Positions 24,567-34,059 of a DNA stretch of 64,000 nucleotides are shown here, piece after piece. The position numbers and the translations under genes are program-made. The first letter of the stretch is position 1; each line of letters starts with the position of its first letter. Where the stretch lies: positions 62,001-126,000 of the forward strand of contig NZ_JANJTZ010000028.1 in NCBI RefSeq assembly GCF_024710845.1, given 5' to 3'. Source of the stretch: Mesorhizobium sp. (GTDB lineage Bacteria > Pseudomonadota > Alphaproteobacteria > Rhizobiales > Rhizobiaceae). Under the pieces are notes generated by a model. The model ran no database searches. It was given only the letters and a program-made list of their open reading frames with translations, and was not told the origin of the DNA.

Positions 24567-26207
24567 TCAGCGTTTGAGCGGTATGAAGATATCGATATCG
24601 ATCCCGTCCTCGGGATAGCGACGCTCGATGCTTCCGCCGAGTTCGCGCACGATATTGGCGTCGATCAGACGCGTTCCGAACCCCTTCCGTTCCGGCGGTT
24701 CCACCTTGCCGCCGCCCCGCTCGCGCCAGAACAGCCGCAGGCCGTTCTTCGCGAGGCTCCAGGTAACCGTGAGGGAACCCGAGCCGGTGCCGGCCGCCCC
24801 GTATTTGAGGGCATTGGTCGCCAGTTCATGGAAGGTCAGGCCGAGCGCCTGCGTGGTCGCCTCGTCGATCTCCACCTGCGGTCCGGTGAGACGGTCGGCG
24901 TCCATGTCGTTGCCAAGCACCTGCTCGATTTCCGTGACAAGCAATTCGCGCAGATCGGCCTTCTGCCAGCGCGATCGGGTCAGCATGTCCTGCGAGGCAG
25001 ACATCGCCTGGAGCCGCGCGGAGAACGAGGCAGAGAATTCCTCTATCGATTTCGACCCGGACGCCGTCTGGCGGGAGATCGCCAGCACGCGGGCGATCGA
25101 ATTCTTGATCCGGTGCTTCATCTCCTGCAGCAGGAGATCCTTCTCCTGGAGAGCCTTTTCGCCAGCCTCGTTGAGCGCGCGCACCGCCTCGTACGCCTTT
25201 TCGCCGGACCGGACGACATAGGCGAGCGCTGTCGCGAGGATCAGTCCGAAGAGGCCAAGGGCAATGGCCGCCATCCGCGATGAAGGCCAGACGAATGCCG
25301 ACGTCGGCTCGAAGCGAAGCAGCCACGTACGCCCGGCCACCTCGACCTGACGGCTGGTCTGGAACATTCCCATCGACTGGTCGGGTGGGGTCTGCGACCT
25401 GAAGATCAGCGTCTCGGGCTTTGGCTCTCCATCAAAGACCTCGATCGCCAGCGGCAGGATGGGGGCCTTCGCCAGTGCGGCACTGAACAGTTCGCCAGCC
25501 CGGAACGGGGCATAGACGAAGCCCGCGGTCGCCGCCGCGCGCTGCGCGACACTCGCGTCCTCCGCCGCACCAAGGACCAGGGGAAGGTAGATCAGAAAGC
25601 CCGGCTGGCGTGAGGCGCCGTCGTCCTGAACCAGCGAAACGAGCCCGGTCACCCAAGGCTGGCCGGTCTCCATCGCGCGCGTCATTGCCGCGCGTCGAGC
25701 CGGCTCGCTCATCATGTCGAATCCGAGCACCTTGCGGTTGCCGTCGTCCTGCGGCTCGAGCAGCGTGACGATGGCGCGCATCGAGCCGCTTTCGGCGGGC
25801 CAGACCTGCATGTCGCGGCCATAGTTGCGGGCGAGATCGTCTTCCGCCGCGCGCTCGCCTCCGTTGCGCAGAAGTCGCGCATAGCCAAGGCCGCGGATCC
25901 CCGCGTAGCGGCCTTTGATATCGAGCGCCGACACGAAGGAGCGCAGCGCGTCGCGACTGACCGAGCCGTTTCCCGTCTTGTAAAGGGCGAGCGTGGCCCT
26001 GAGCAGCGACAGATGCAGCTCCAGCCGCGTCTCGATGCGGCTGACCGCGTCGTCGGCCGTGCTCTCGAACTTGATGCGCGCCGCATCGGTCGCCGCCACA
26101 TAAGCGTAGCCCGCCATGACGAGGCTCGCGGCGGCGACCGACAGAAACACGACCGCGGGGAATATCCGTCTCACGCGCACTCCGCAGGAGGTGGATGGTT
26201 GCGCCAT
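24567..26207 (-). CDS. CHASE-domain HWE-type sensor histidine kinase
   Basis: 546 residues. Membrane helix at about 16-38, periplasmic CHASE domain at about 60-285 (GIRGLGYARLL, LEPQDDGNRKVLGFDMMSEP), second helix at about 310-331. The kinase core follows with phospho-acceptor H365 in LLQEMKHRIKNSI, N-box in LTFHELATNALKYGAAG and W-x-E in LFWRERGG. It would sense an extracellular small molecule. Position beside phyR and the HWE-type core make PhyR a plausible target. No response regulator is adjacent other than those of the stress locus. Confidence 0.88.
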   Translation of the reverse strand: MAQPSTSCGVRVRRIFPAVVFLSVAAASLVMAGYAYVAATDAARIKFESTADDAVSRIETRLELHLSLLRATLALYKTGNGSVSRDALRSFVSALDIKGRYAGIRGLGYARLLRNGGERAAEDDLARNYGRDMQVWPAESGSMRAIVTLLEPQDDGNRKVLGFDMMSEPARRAAMTRAMETGQPWVTGLVSLVQDDGASRQPGFLIYLPLVLGAAEDASVAQRAAATAGFVYAPFRAGELFSAALAKAPILPLAIEVFDGEPKPETLIFRSQTPPDQSMGMFQTSRQVEVAGRTWLLRFEPTSAFVWPSSRMAAIALGLFGLILATALAYVVRSGEKAYEAVRALNEAGEKALQEKDLLLQEMKHRIKNSIARVLAISRQTASGSKSIEEFSASFSARLQAMSASQDMLTRSRWQKADLRELLVTEIEQVLGNDMDADRLTGPQVEIDEATTQALGLTFHELATNALKYGAAGTGSGSLTVTWSLAKNGLRLFWRERGGGKVEPPERKGFGTRLIDANIVRELGGSIERRYPEDGIDIDIFIPLKR

Positions 26208-26281
26208 GCATATCGGATGGACGGGCTATTGCAATGCCCGCACCCTTGGTCCAGGGCGACCCTGCGTCAAACGGAGCCCGG

Positions 26282-27115
26282 TCAGGCGGCCGCGACCGCC
26301 TCGCGCATGGCGCCCGGCCCCGGTATCGCGCCGGGCGGGCATTTGCCGAGAATGATCATGCCCAAAACCTCGTCCTTGGTGACGTCGCTGGTCTTCGCCA
26401 TGCCGACCACCTGGCCGTTCTTGATCACGTAGAGGCGATCGCACAGACCGAAGACATCGTGAATGTCGTGGCTGATCAGAAAGATGCCGATACCCTCCGA
26501 CTTCAGCTGCTTGACCAGGTCGGCGACCTGCGCCGTTTCCTGCGGTCCGAGCGCAGCCGTCGGCTCGTCCATGATCAGCACCCGTGCATTGAAATGGATC
26601 GCACGCGCGATCGCCACGGACTGGCGCTGGCCGCCCGACAATGCGATCACCGGTTCCTTGAACCGCACGAAGCGCGGATTGAGCCGTCCCATGACCTTGC
26701 GAGCTTCGGCCTCCATCGCCGCATCGTCGAGCGTGCCCCAGCGGGTCATCAGCTCGCGACCCAGGAACAGGTTCGCAGTCGCGTCGACATTGTCGGCCAG
26801 CGCCAGCGTCTGGTAGATCGTCTCGATGCCGAAGTTCTTGGCGTCGCGCGGATTGTTGATCGGCGCGTCCCGGCCATTGATCCTGATCGTGCCGCTGTCG
26901 CGCTGGATCGCGCCGGACAGCATCTTGATCAGCACGGTCTTTCCCGCCCCGTTGTGGCCGAGAATGCCGACGACTTCGCCCGGGAACAGGTTGATGTCGA
27001 CATTGTCGACGGCGCGCAGGCCGCCGAATGACTTGGCCATGCCGTTCATCTCGACCAGCGGTGTCTTGCCCTGTTGCTCCGCCACAGGAGCGCTTCCGCC
27101 CTTGACCTCGTTCAT
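26282..27115 (-). CDS. xylG: Xylose-type sugar ABC transporter ATPase, single cassette
   Basis: 277 residues with one ABC domain: Walker [13 protein letters not shown], signature [14 protein letters not shown], Walker [13 protein letters not shown], and H-loop [15 protein letters not shown]2 ATPases such as E. coli XylG are about 500 residues with two cassettes; this one is half-size, as in rhizobial FrcA, and would act as a homodimer. Last gene of the minus-strand xylF-xylH-xylG operon, 13 bp after xylH. Confidence 0.87.
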   Translation of the reverse strand: MNEVKGGSAPVAEQQGKTPLVEMNGMAKSFGGLRAVDNVDINLFPGEVVGILGHNGAGKTVLIKMLSGAIQRDSGTIRINGRDAPINNPRDAKNFGIETIYQTLALADNVDATANLFLGRELMTRWGTLDDAAMEAEARKVMGRLNPRFVRFKEPVIALSGGQRQSVAIARAIHFNARVLIMDEPTAALGPQETAQVADLVKQLKSEGIGIFLISHDIHDVFGLCDRLYVIKNGQVVGMAKTSDVTKDEVLGMIILGKCPPGAIPGPGAMREAVAAA

Positions 27116-27128
27116 CGTCGTGCCCTTT

Positions 27129-28481
27129 CTACTTGCTGCGCCGCCGGTAGACGGTGTCGAGCCAGACGGCCAGGACGAGCACCGAGCCGACCACGACGTT
27201 CTGCAGCGGCGTGTCGACGCCGAGCAGGATCATGCCGCTGGCCAGAGACTGCATGAGTACGGCTCCGATCATGGCGCCGGCGACCGTTCCGACGCCGCCG
27301 GAAAGCGATGTGCCGCCGATGACCGCCGCAGCGATGACCAGGAGTTCGTCGAGCGTGCCCTGCGCGTTGGTCGCCGCGTTGAGGCGCGCGGTCGAGACGG
27401 CGGCGCTGATGGCGACCAGCAAGCCCATCAGCATGAAGATCTTCATCGTCACCCAGCGGGTATTGATGCCGGCAAGCACGGCCGCTTCCGGATTGCCGCC
27501 TATGGCGAATACATACCGGCCGAAGCGGGTGCGCTTTGAGATGAACGTCACCGCAACGCCGGCGACGATCGCAATCAGCACCGGGATCGCGATGCCGTGG
27601 GCGATGAATGCCCCTTCGGGCGCTTCGAGCCCCAGATCCTGATAGTAGCGCCGCACGATGCCGATCGGCCATGGATAGGAGTTGGCAATCCAGACGGCGC
27701 CCAGGATCACCGCGCAGGAGACGGAGCCGAGCAGCGCCTCGGCCCATACCGGCCGCAGCGGGAAATTGAAGCGAATACGCTGCCGGCGCGCCGAGATGAG
27801 CATGAAGACGACGCCGAGGCAGGCAACAAGCGCCACGACCCAGCTCCATGTCGCGCCGATCGAGCCAGTGGGGCCGCCGCCCATGAGACGGAAGGTGGCG
27901 TCCATGGGAGCCACGGTGCGGCCGCTCGTGACCCACCAGGCGGCGCCGCGCCAGACGAGCAGACCGCCCAGCGTCACGATGAACGCTGGTATTGCAGCAT
28001 ACGCGATGAGGAAGCCTTGTATGGCGCCGATGCCGAGGCCAAGGACAAGGCCCACAGCGAGCGAAATCATCCATACCGACGAATGGCCGAAGGGAATGCC
28101 CAGCACCCCCGAGAGGAACTCGGCCTGCGTGACGCCCATGATCATGCCTACGAAGCCGAGCAGCGAACCGACCGACAGGTCGATATTGCGGGTAACGATC
28201 ACGAGCACCATGCCCGTCGCCATGATGGCGATAGAAGATGATTGGACAGAGAGGTTCCAAAGATTCCGAGGAGACAGGAACGCACGTCCATCGAAGTCGA
28301 ACGGGCTCACGCCGAGCCGCAGGCTGGAGAGGAATTGCAGCCCGATCCAGATCAGCAGCAGCGCACCCACCATGCCCAGCATGCGCGTGTCGAGTTCGGT
28401 GGCTTTCAGGAAGCGGCCCAACGCGCCCTCTTCCAACGATCGCGCCTGGTCAACCGGCGCGTTTGTCAGCGTCTCGGTCAT
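27129..28481 (-). CDS. xylH: Xylose-type sugar ABC transporter permease
   Basis: 450 residues, the XylH type, with many helices. Seen: the CUT2 permease motif [20 protein letters not shown] and the C-terminal [20 protein letters not shown]. The ATG at 28479-28481 has GGGGAGGA upstream. Forms the inner-membrane channel for the substrate delivered by XylF. A strong inverted repeat lies between the xylF stop and this gene. Confidence 0.9.
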   Translation of the reverse strand: MTETLTNAPVDQARSLEEGALGRFLKATELDTRMLGMVGALLLIWIGLQFLSSLRLGVSPFDFDGRAFLSPRNLWNLSVQSSSIAIMATGMVLVIVTRNIDLSVGSLLGFVGMIMGVTQAEFLSGVLGIPFGHSSVWMISLAVGLVLGLGIGAIQGFLIAYAAIPAFIVTLGGLLVWRGAAWWVTSGRTVAPMDATFRLMGGGPTGSIGATWSWVVALVACLGVVFMLISARRQRIRFNFPLRPVWAEALLGSVSCAVILGAVWIANSYPWPIGIVRRYYQDLGLEAPEGAFIAHGIAIPVLIAIVAGVAVTFISKRTRFGRYVFAIGGNPEAAVLAGINTRWVTMKIFMLMGLLVAISAAVSTARLNAATNAQGTLDELLVIAAAVIGGTSLSGGVGTVAGAMIGAVLMQSLASGMILLGVDTPLQNVVVGSVLVLAVWLDTVYRRRSK

Positions 28482-28540
28482 CAAATCCTCCCCGCGACTG
28501 CACCGCCCAAGACGCTGCAGTTTCGTCCAGCTTAAAGATG

Positions 28541-28567
28541 TGCCGCGGCTTTCGTCAAACCGCGGCA
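28541..28567 (-). repeat. Inverted repeat between xylF and xylH
   Basis: Perfect 8-bp arms (TGCCGCGG / CCGCGGCA) around an 11-base loop, about 26 bp past the xylF stop. No strong T-run, so more likely an mRNA-stabilising or partial attenuating hairpin that favours binding-protein expression. Confidence 0.65.
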
Positions 28568-28592
28568 CTCGAATGGTCCTGAGACTGTCGAT

Positions 28593-29633
28593 TTAGTTGC
28601 AGGCTGCGACCGAGCCGGCTGCGACGCCCTGGCAGACCACTTCCTTGGACACCCAGCCGGCGTCGATGACGACGTTGAGGTTGTCCTTGGTGATCGGAAC
28701 CGGCGTCAGGAAGACCGAGTTGGTCTCGTTGCCGCCCGGCGTGGTAAACTTCACGACGTTCGGGATCTCTTCCATCTTCTTGCCGTCGGCGAGCATGGAG
28801 GCGATCTCGGCGGCGTTCTTGCCGAGGTCACGGGCGTCCTTCCACACCGACACGGTCTGCGTGCCGAGCGCAACGCGGTTCAGCGCCGCATGGTCGCCGT
28901 CCTGGCCGGAGACCGGCACGGAACCGGCGAGCCCCTGCGCGGAGAGCGCGGCGACGACGCCGCCGGCGGTGCCGTCATTGGAAGCCACGACCGCGTCGAC
29001 CTTGTTGTCGTTGGTCGTCAGGATCTGCTCCATGTTCTTCTGCGCATTCGCCGGCAGCCAGCCATCGGTATAGGCCTCGCCGACATTCTTGATCTTGCCG
29101 GAATCGATGGCTTCCTTCAGCACTTCCATCTGGCCGGAGAACAGGAAATCGGCGTTCGGATCGGCCGACGAGCCCTTGATGAAGGCGTAGTTGCCCTCGG
29201 GCTTCGCCTTGAACACTTCGCGGGCCTGCATGCGGCCCACTTCCTTATTGTCGAAAGTCAGGTAGAAGACGTCCTTGTTCTCGATCAGACGATCATAGCC
29301 CACCACCGGAATGCCTTCCGACAGAGCCTTTTCGACCGCCGGACCGATGGCGGAAGCATCCTGCGACAGGATGATCAGCGCGTTTGCGCCCTGCGAGATC
29401 AGCGTCTCGACGTCGGTGAGCTGCTTACCGGCGGACGACTGCGCATCGGCGGAGATGTATTTGTCGCCGGCGGCTTCGATCGCGGCCTTCATCGCCGCCT
29501 CGTCGGTCTTCCAGCGCTCTTCCTGGAAGTTCGACCACGACACGCCGATCACCTTGTCCTTCGCCTCGGCGACGGCGGCAAGCGACATCGACATGGCGAC
29601 ACCCGCCAGCATGGCGGTTGCAAACTTGTTCAT
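28593..29633 (-). CDS. xylF: D-xylose periplasmic binding protein
   Basis: 346 residues. Signal peptide 1-24 (cut after AEA), then a type I periplasmic binding fold closely matching XylF along its length: [72 protein letters not shown] and [20 protein letters not shown]. Captures xylose in the periplasm for XylHG. First gene of the operon and divergent from the ROK regulator; the shared region contains a palindromic operator candidate. Confidence 0.92.
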   Translation of the reverse strand: MNKFATAMLAGVAMSMSLAAVAEAKDKVIGVSWSNFQEERWKTDEAAMKAAIEAAGDKYISADAQSSAGKQLTDVETLISQGANALIILSQDASAIGPAVEKALSEGIPVVGYDRLIENKDVFYLTFDNKEVGRMQAREVFKAKPEGNYAFIKGSSADPNADFLFSGQMEVLKEAIDSGKIKNVGEAYTDGWLPANAQKNMEQILTTNDNKVDAVVASNDGTAGGVVAALSAQGLAGSVPVSGQDGDHAALNRVALGTQTVSVWKDARDLGKNAAEIASMLADGKKMEEIPNVVKFTTPGGNETNSVFLTPVPITKDNLNVVIDAGWVSKEVVCQGVAAGSVAACN

Positions 29634-29696
29634 GAAGTCCTCCCTGAGCGCCTTGGCGGCGCATGACACTGGCCTTGGAGCCATATTTTGAAGCTC

Positions 29697-29719
29697 TTTT
29701 TTTCGAGCCTCGAAAAAAA
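29697..29719. promoter_or_regulatory. Candidate XylR (ROK) operator
   Basis: Perfect palindrome with 10-bp arms (TTTTTTTCGA and its complement) around a 3-base centre, in the region between xylF and the divergent ROK gene. The A/T-run symmetry and position suit a repressor dimer covering the xylF promoter. Confidence 0.65.
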
Positions 29720-29812
29720 TAATGACTCACGGTCCCCCGTCTGTCAATATCCATCAGCATCGAGAAGGGGCCGTTCGGCGAGGGCGGCTCGGTGCCCGGG
29801 AGGATGGCGAAC

Positions 29813-31048
29813 ATGACGGTGGGCATCCGCCACGACGATCTGCGTCGCCGCAATCGGGCGATGGTGATCTCGGCGGTGCGCCGCGCGGGGCAGCCTTCGC
29901 GCACCGATATCGCCGCCACGACAGCGCTCAGCCCGTCGACCATTTCCGCCATAACCGCCGATCTCATCTCCGAGGGCATCCTCGTCGAGAGCCGGGCAGG
30001 CGACGCTCCCGCCGCGCGGCGAGGCAGACCGCAGGTGGCGGTTCGCCTCAACGCGAATGCGGCGACCATCCTCACCGTCGTCCTGTCGATGAATCAGCTT
30101 TCAGCCGCGCTGATCGACTACGCCGGCGAGACGATCGCGGAGGAGCGGCGCAAGCTGCCGACCCTCGAATTGTCGCGCGAGGCGCTCGTCGACGAGACGG
30201 TCGGCATCGTCCGTCGCCTGATCGTCGCGGCCCCCGACCGTCAGCCGATCATGCGCATCGTGCTCGCCGTGCAGGGCATCACCGACTCAAACGAGCGCAA
30301 ACTCCTCTGGTCGCCGATCACGCCGCATGCCGATATCGATTTCAGCGCGATCCTGGAAAAGGAATTCGGAATACCGGTCACGGTGGAGAACGACTGCAAC
30401 ATGATCGCGGTTGGCCTGCGCTGGAGGAACCCGGAGCGTTATGCCCGCGATTTCATCGCCGTGCTTCTGTCGCACGGCATCGGCATGGGCATGGTGCTGC
30501 GCGGCGAACTCTTCACCGGCACGCAGTCCTCCGGCGGCGAATTCGGCCACATGATCCACCGGCCCGACGGAGCGCTCTGCCGCTGCGGCCGGCGCGGCTG
30601 CATCGAGGCCTATGCTGGCAATTATGCGATCTGGCGTAACGCAAAGGGCCTGCCCGAGACGGAAGCTGTGGCGCGGGACGTGACCGACGAGGACATAAGA
30701 GCATTGGCCGACGTCGCGCGCAGCCGGCCCGGCCCGGAGCGCGAGGCGTTCCGCATCGCCGGCGAGGCGATCGGCTTCGGCCTCGGCAACCTGTTCGCGC
30801 TGATAGACCCCGCGCCCGTGGCGATCGTCGGCCACGGCGCCAACGCCTTCGACCTGATCGAAAAGCCGATGCTCGACGCCATCGCGCGCACCGCCGGCGG
30901 CGTACATTCGGGCGCGATCTCCTTCGATACCGAGCCGGACGAGATGCCGCTGATCCGCGAGGGCTGCGCCATGCGGGCGCTGACCTTCATCGATCAGGAA
31001 GTCTTCTCCCCCGCACAGACCGCCGCGCCCGGCAGGATCGTCGCCTAA
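29813..31048 (+). CDS. xylR: ROK-family transcription regulator, probable xylose repressor
   Basis: 411 residues from the ATG at 29813, which has GGGAGG nine bases upstream; in-frame starts lie three and seven codons earlier. N-terminal winged helix (RRAGQPSRTDIAATTALSPS), then a ROK sugar-kinase-like domain with the zinc motif CRCGRRGCIEAYAG and VTVENDCNMIAVG. Probably represses the divergent xylF operon until the sugar binds. The stop abuts the stop of the convergent CRTAC1-like gene. Confidence 0.88.
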   Translation: MTVGIRHDDLRRRNRAMVISAVRRAGQPSRTDIAATTALSPSTISAITADLISEGILVESRAGDAPAARRGRPQVAVRLNANAATILTVVLSMNQLSAALIDYAGETIAEERRKLPTLELSREALVDETVGIVRRLIVAAPDRQPIMRIVLAVQGITDSNERKLLWSPITPHADIDFSAILEKEFGIPVTVENDCNMIAVGLRWRNPERYARDFIAVLLSHGIGMGMVLRGELFTGTQSSGGEFGHMIHRPDGALCRCGRRGCIEAYAGNYAIWRNAKGLPETEAVARDVTDEDIRALADVARSRPGPEREAFRIAGEAIGFGLGNLFALIDPAPVAIVGHGANAFDLIEKPMLDAIARTAGGVHSGAISFDTEPDEMPLIREGCAMRALTFIDQEVFSPAQTAAPGRIVA

Positions 31049-32647
31049 TCAGCGTCCGGGCGCCCACCTCCTCGGTGCTTGCCCGCGGACCAGTTCGTAA
31101 AAGCCGCCCGCTTCCACCGGCTGCCATTCGCCTTGCGAACCGTCCGGCCACAACACGCGTACGTCGGCCTTTGCTTCAGCTCCGAGGCCGAAATGGATCC
31201 AGCCGAGCTGTCCGCCCGCATGGCCGCCGCCGACGGTGATCTCGCGGCGCGTCGTGTGCCCGCCGCAGCGCACCTCGACCCAGGCGCCGACCGCGTCGAC
31301 GTTCGGCGCCGGCTGCCTCAGTTCGAGCCCCACCCAGTTGCCGGAACCTGCATCCAAGTTGCGCCAGAGTTGCGTCCTTCCGTTGCGGTTGACGACGACG
31401 AGGTCGACCTGTCCGTCGAGATTGAAATCGGCGAGAGCGGCTCCGCGGCCGGTCTCGACGCTCGCCACGCCGGCCGCTTCGCCTGCTTCCTCGAAGGTCC
31501 CGTCGGGTTTCTGCAGCAGCAGGTTGTTCGGGTCCTTCTTGGCGAAGTCCGGCATGTCCGACACATTGCCCTTGGCCACGAACAGATCGGCGAGCCCGTC
31601 ATTGTTGACGTCCTCGAACTGGGCGTGCCAGGCGGTCGAGGGCTTCACCTCGTCGCCGGTGTAGGGTCGGTGGACGGTCACGCCCTTGGCGAAGGCGACG
31701 TCGGAGAAGGTGGCCTTAGGCGCGCTGTCCGCCGGCTTGGCGGCCAACGTCTGCAGCTTGTTGTCAGCCATCGAGGTCAGGAAATATTCGGGGTAGCCGT
31801 CGCCGTCGAGGTCGGTGCTGGCGATGCCCATGCCCCAGATCTTGAGCGGCTTCCAGCCGTCTTTCGGACCGTAGGGGACGGGCGGCTTGCCGGGGTCGAT
31901 GCGCCACAACTGCTCTTGCCCGCCCTTGTAATATTCCCGGTCGTTGGAGACACGCAGCGACGGCATGCCGGAGCGGTTCCAGTCGGTGAACAGCATCGAC
32001 AGTGCGCAGAAGCTCGGCTTGAGCGGCAATGGCGGGGCGAACTTGCGCTCCTCGCCCATCGGCCGATGCAGCCAGTTGTCGGTGCACGAGCCCCACGGAA
32101 ATGCGTCCTGCGCCCTGTCGATATAGTTGCCTATGGCGATGGTCGGGAACTGCGCGCCTTTCTCCCATGTCGCGGCGAGCGCGGTCGACCAGGCATCGCC
32201 GCCGTCGAAGCCGAACTTTTCGTTGGCGCGCTCGAACCTGCAACCGCCGAGGCCGCGCATGACGACGTTCTCGCCCACCCGCAGAAGCACGATATCGGTC
32301 GCCCCGTCGCTGTCGACGTCGAGCGGATAGGCGCCGGAGACCATGTCGAGTTCGAGACCGCTCGCCTGCGCCTCGAAGGTAAGCGCGCTCCCCGGCGCGC
32401 TCGCATTGCGGTAGAATCTAGCCGGCGACGTGCCGCCCGCCAGCAGCATGTCGGGCATCCGGTCGCCGTCACAGTCGAACGTGGCGACGCCGCCCCCGAC
32501 CATGAACTCCCATTCGCCGGTGAAGCTGTGCTGCACGCCCGAGGCGGCGGTCTCCTCGACGAAGGTGGGAACGGGTGTCTCGAAAGCCTGCGCGGCTGGG
32601 CAGCCGAGCGCGAGCACCGCAGCGAGGAGAGTGCCTGGCAGGCGCAT
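31049..32647 (-). CDS. Exported CRTAC1-like protein (FG-GAP/VCBS repeats plus ASPIC/UnbV domain)
   Basis: 532 residues. Signal peptide about 1-21 (cut after AQA). Repeated FG-GAP/VCBS blades with Ca-binding-like DxDxDG loops: ATFDCDGDRMPDMLLAGG, YPLDVDSDGATDIVLL, ASTDLDGDGYPEYFL, EDVNNDGLADLFVA and ADFNLDGQVDLVVV. C-terminal ASPIC/UnbV domain at about 435-520. Probably a secreted beta-propeller binding protein. It follows the haloperoxidase-like gene by 4 bp, so the pair is one operon. Function unknown; a role in envelope or extracellular redox chemistry is a guess. Confidence 0.85.
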   Translation of the reverse strand: MRLPGTLLAAVLALGCPAAQAFETPVPTFVEETAASGVQHSFTGEWEFMVGGGVATFDCDGDRMPDMLLAGGTSPARFYRNASAPGSALTFEAQASGLELDMVSGAYPLDVDSDGATDIVLLRVGENVVMRGLGGCRFERANEKFGFDGGDAWSTALAATWEKGAQFPTIAIGNYIDRAQDAFPWGSCTDNWLHRPMGEERKFAPPLPLKPSFCALSMLFTDWNRSGMPSLRVSNDREYYKGGQEQLWRIDPGKPPVPYGPKDGWKPLKIWGMGIASTDLDGDGYPEYFLTSMADNKLQTLAAKPADSAPKATFSDVAFAKGVTVHRPYTGDEVKPSTAWHAQFEDVNNDGLADLFVAKGNVSDMPDFAKKDPNNLLLQKPDGTFEEAGEAAGVASVETGRGAALADFNLDGQVDLVVVNRNGRTQLWRNLDAGSGNWVGLELRQPAPNVDAVGAWVEVRCGGHTTRREITVGGGHAGGQLGWIHFGLGAEAKADVRVLWPDGSQGEWQPVEAGGFYELVRGQAPRRWAPGR

Positions 32648-32651
32648 GGCG

Positions 32652-33974
32652 TCAGTTCCTCGTCCTGAGCGCGTTGGCATAGGCGCCGATGCAGCGCCCC
32701 TGGTCGAGGCCGCGCTCGATCGCCGAGCGGAAGTGGATGCCGCCGTAGAGCCGCGAGATGCCCGCTTCCTCAGCCGCTGCCCAGAAGCTGGGGTAGCTTC
32801 GCACCGGCAGGCCGTCGTCCTCATGCGTGCCGTCGTCAAATGCATAGGCGGGACCGAATACCTCGCTCAGCACGGTCGCTGCCGCGCCGGATTGTGTCGA
32901 GTGACCGCTCGGATATTCCGGGAAGGGCGGCGTGTTGAGGATCGCCTCCCATTTGGGGTCGATGACGCGGCGGATATAGGTCAGCGGGCGGACGAGGTCA
33001 TACTCGAACTTGGAATGCCAGCAGCCGATGAAGGCATCCGCCAGTGTGACACCCAGCCGCACCAGCGTTTCGGCGCTCGTCGGCAGGTCGGCGTTCTCCT
33101 TCTCCAGCGCATCGATCGCGATCGAGATCCAGTGCCCGGGCGGCGTCGGCGACAGCATCGGATCGTCCGACCAGAAGCGCGCGATGGCGCGCTGTTCGTC
33201 GGTAAGGTTGTTCACCGTGTCGCGGACCTCGAGCGCCTCGCGGTAGAATTGCGAATCCGGCGCCTCGCTGTAGGCAGGCGGCGGCGGCAGGCCGCAGGCC
33301 GCCCCGTCCGGCATGGCGAAGGTCCGCGTCCTGCCCCAGCCCGGCAGCAGCGGAACCTGCTGCTGGCGTATCAGGTTGGTCGGCACCCAATGCGCCGGCC
33401 CTTCCGTCAGCTTGTAGTCGAGCGGAAATCCCATGTTCTCGATCACCGCGCCACCATCGGTCGCCGCCCAGGCGAGGATGTGCTCGGCGACCGCGCGGCC
33501 GTGGTCCTCGCTGCGGCGGACCACGGCCTCCGGCACCCCGAGCGCGGCGTCTGCACCGGCCCTCTTTGCCATCACCTTCAGTGCGCGCTGACCGGTCGGG
33601 CCGGTGTTCGCGAACAGTCTTGCCGCGGCATGCGCCATCGCCGCCTGCACGACGACCGCGCTGTCATAGGTCAGGCCGGGTCCGCGGGCCGGAACAAGCG
33701 TGAGGCCGTTCAATTGGCCGGCCAGCGAATACAGCCCGTCGGACCCCGTCGCCACCGCCTCGAAGGCGGTGACGCCGAGATAGGCGAAGGCCCGGCTGGC
33801 GACGGGCGGCGAATAGGTCGCGGTATGACGGACGAGCTCGAGCACAAGCCTGTGCCAGATAATCAGCGCATCGCGCGACCGGGCAGGTTCGGAAGCCGGC
33901 TGCTGGGCGAAGGCAAGCGTCGTACCGCAGAGCGCCACGACGACAACGATCCACACTGTCCGCAACAGACGCAT
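32652..33974 (-). CDS. Vanadium-dependent haloperoxidase/PAP2-like phosphatase, exported
   Basis: 440 residues. Signal peptide about 1-23 (cut after AFA). The anion pocket of the VHPO/PAP2 superfamily is visible: SKFEYDLVRPLTYIR, FPEYPSGHSTQSGAA, and SRLYGGIHFRSAIERG with the arginine and histidine. Length and order match bacterial vanadium haloperoxidase-like proteins more than small PAP2 lipid phosphatases. Could oxidise halides with peroxide or hydrolyse phosphate esters; sequence alone cannot decide. Lies 85 bp downstream of phoB on the same strand. Confidence 0.83.
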   Translation of the reverse strand: MRLLRTVWIVVVVALCGTTLAFAQQPASEPARSRDALIIWHRLVLELVRHTATYSPPVASRAFAYLGVTAFEAVATGSDGLYSLAGQLNGLTLVPARGPGLTYDSAVVVQAAMAHAAARLFANTGPTGQRALKVMAKRAGADAALGVPEAVVRRSEDHGRAVAEHILAWAATDGGAVIENMGFPLDYKLTEGPAHWVPTNLIRQQQVPLLPGWGRTRTFAMPDGAACGLPPPPAYSEAPDSQFYREALEVRDTVNNLTDEQRAIARFWSDDPMLSPTPPGHWISIAIDALEKENADLPTSAETLVRLGVTLADAFIGCWHSKFEYDLVRPLTYIRRVIDPKWEAILNTPPFPEYPSGHSTQSGAAATVLSEVFGPAYAFDDGTHEDDGLPVRSYPSFWAAAEEAGISRLYGGIHFRSAIERGLDQGRCIGAYANALRTRN

Positions 33975-34059
33975 ACGCGGCCCTCCCAGCCCTTCGCGAC
34001 GGGAGAGAAGCACGGCGACGGCCCGGACGGCAAGAAGCCGCCAGCCCGCTGCCCGTCGA

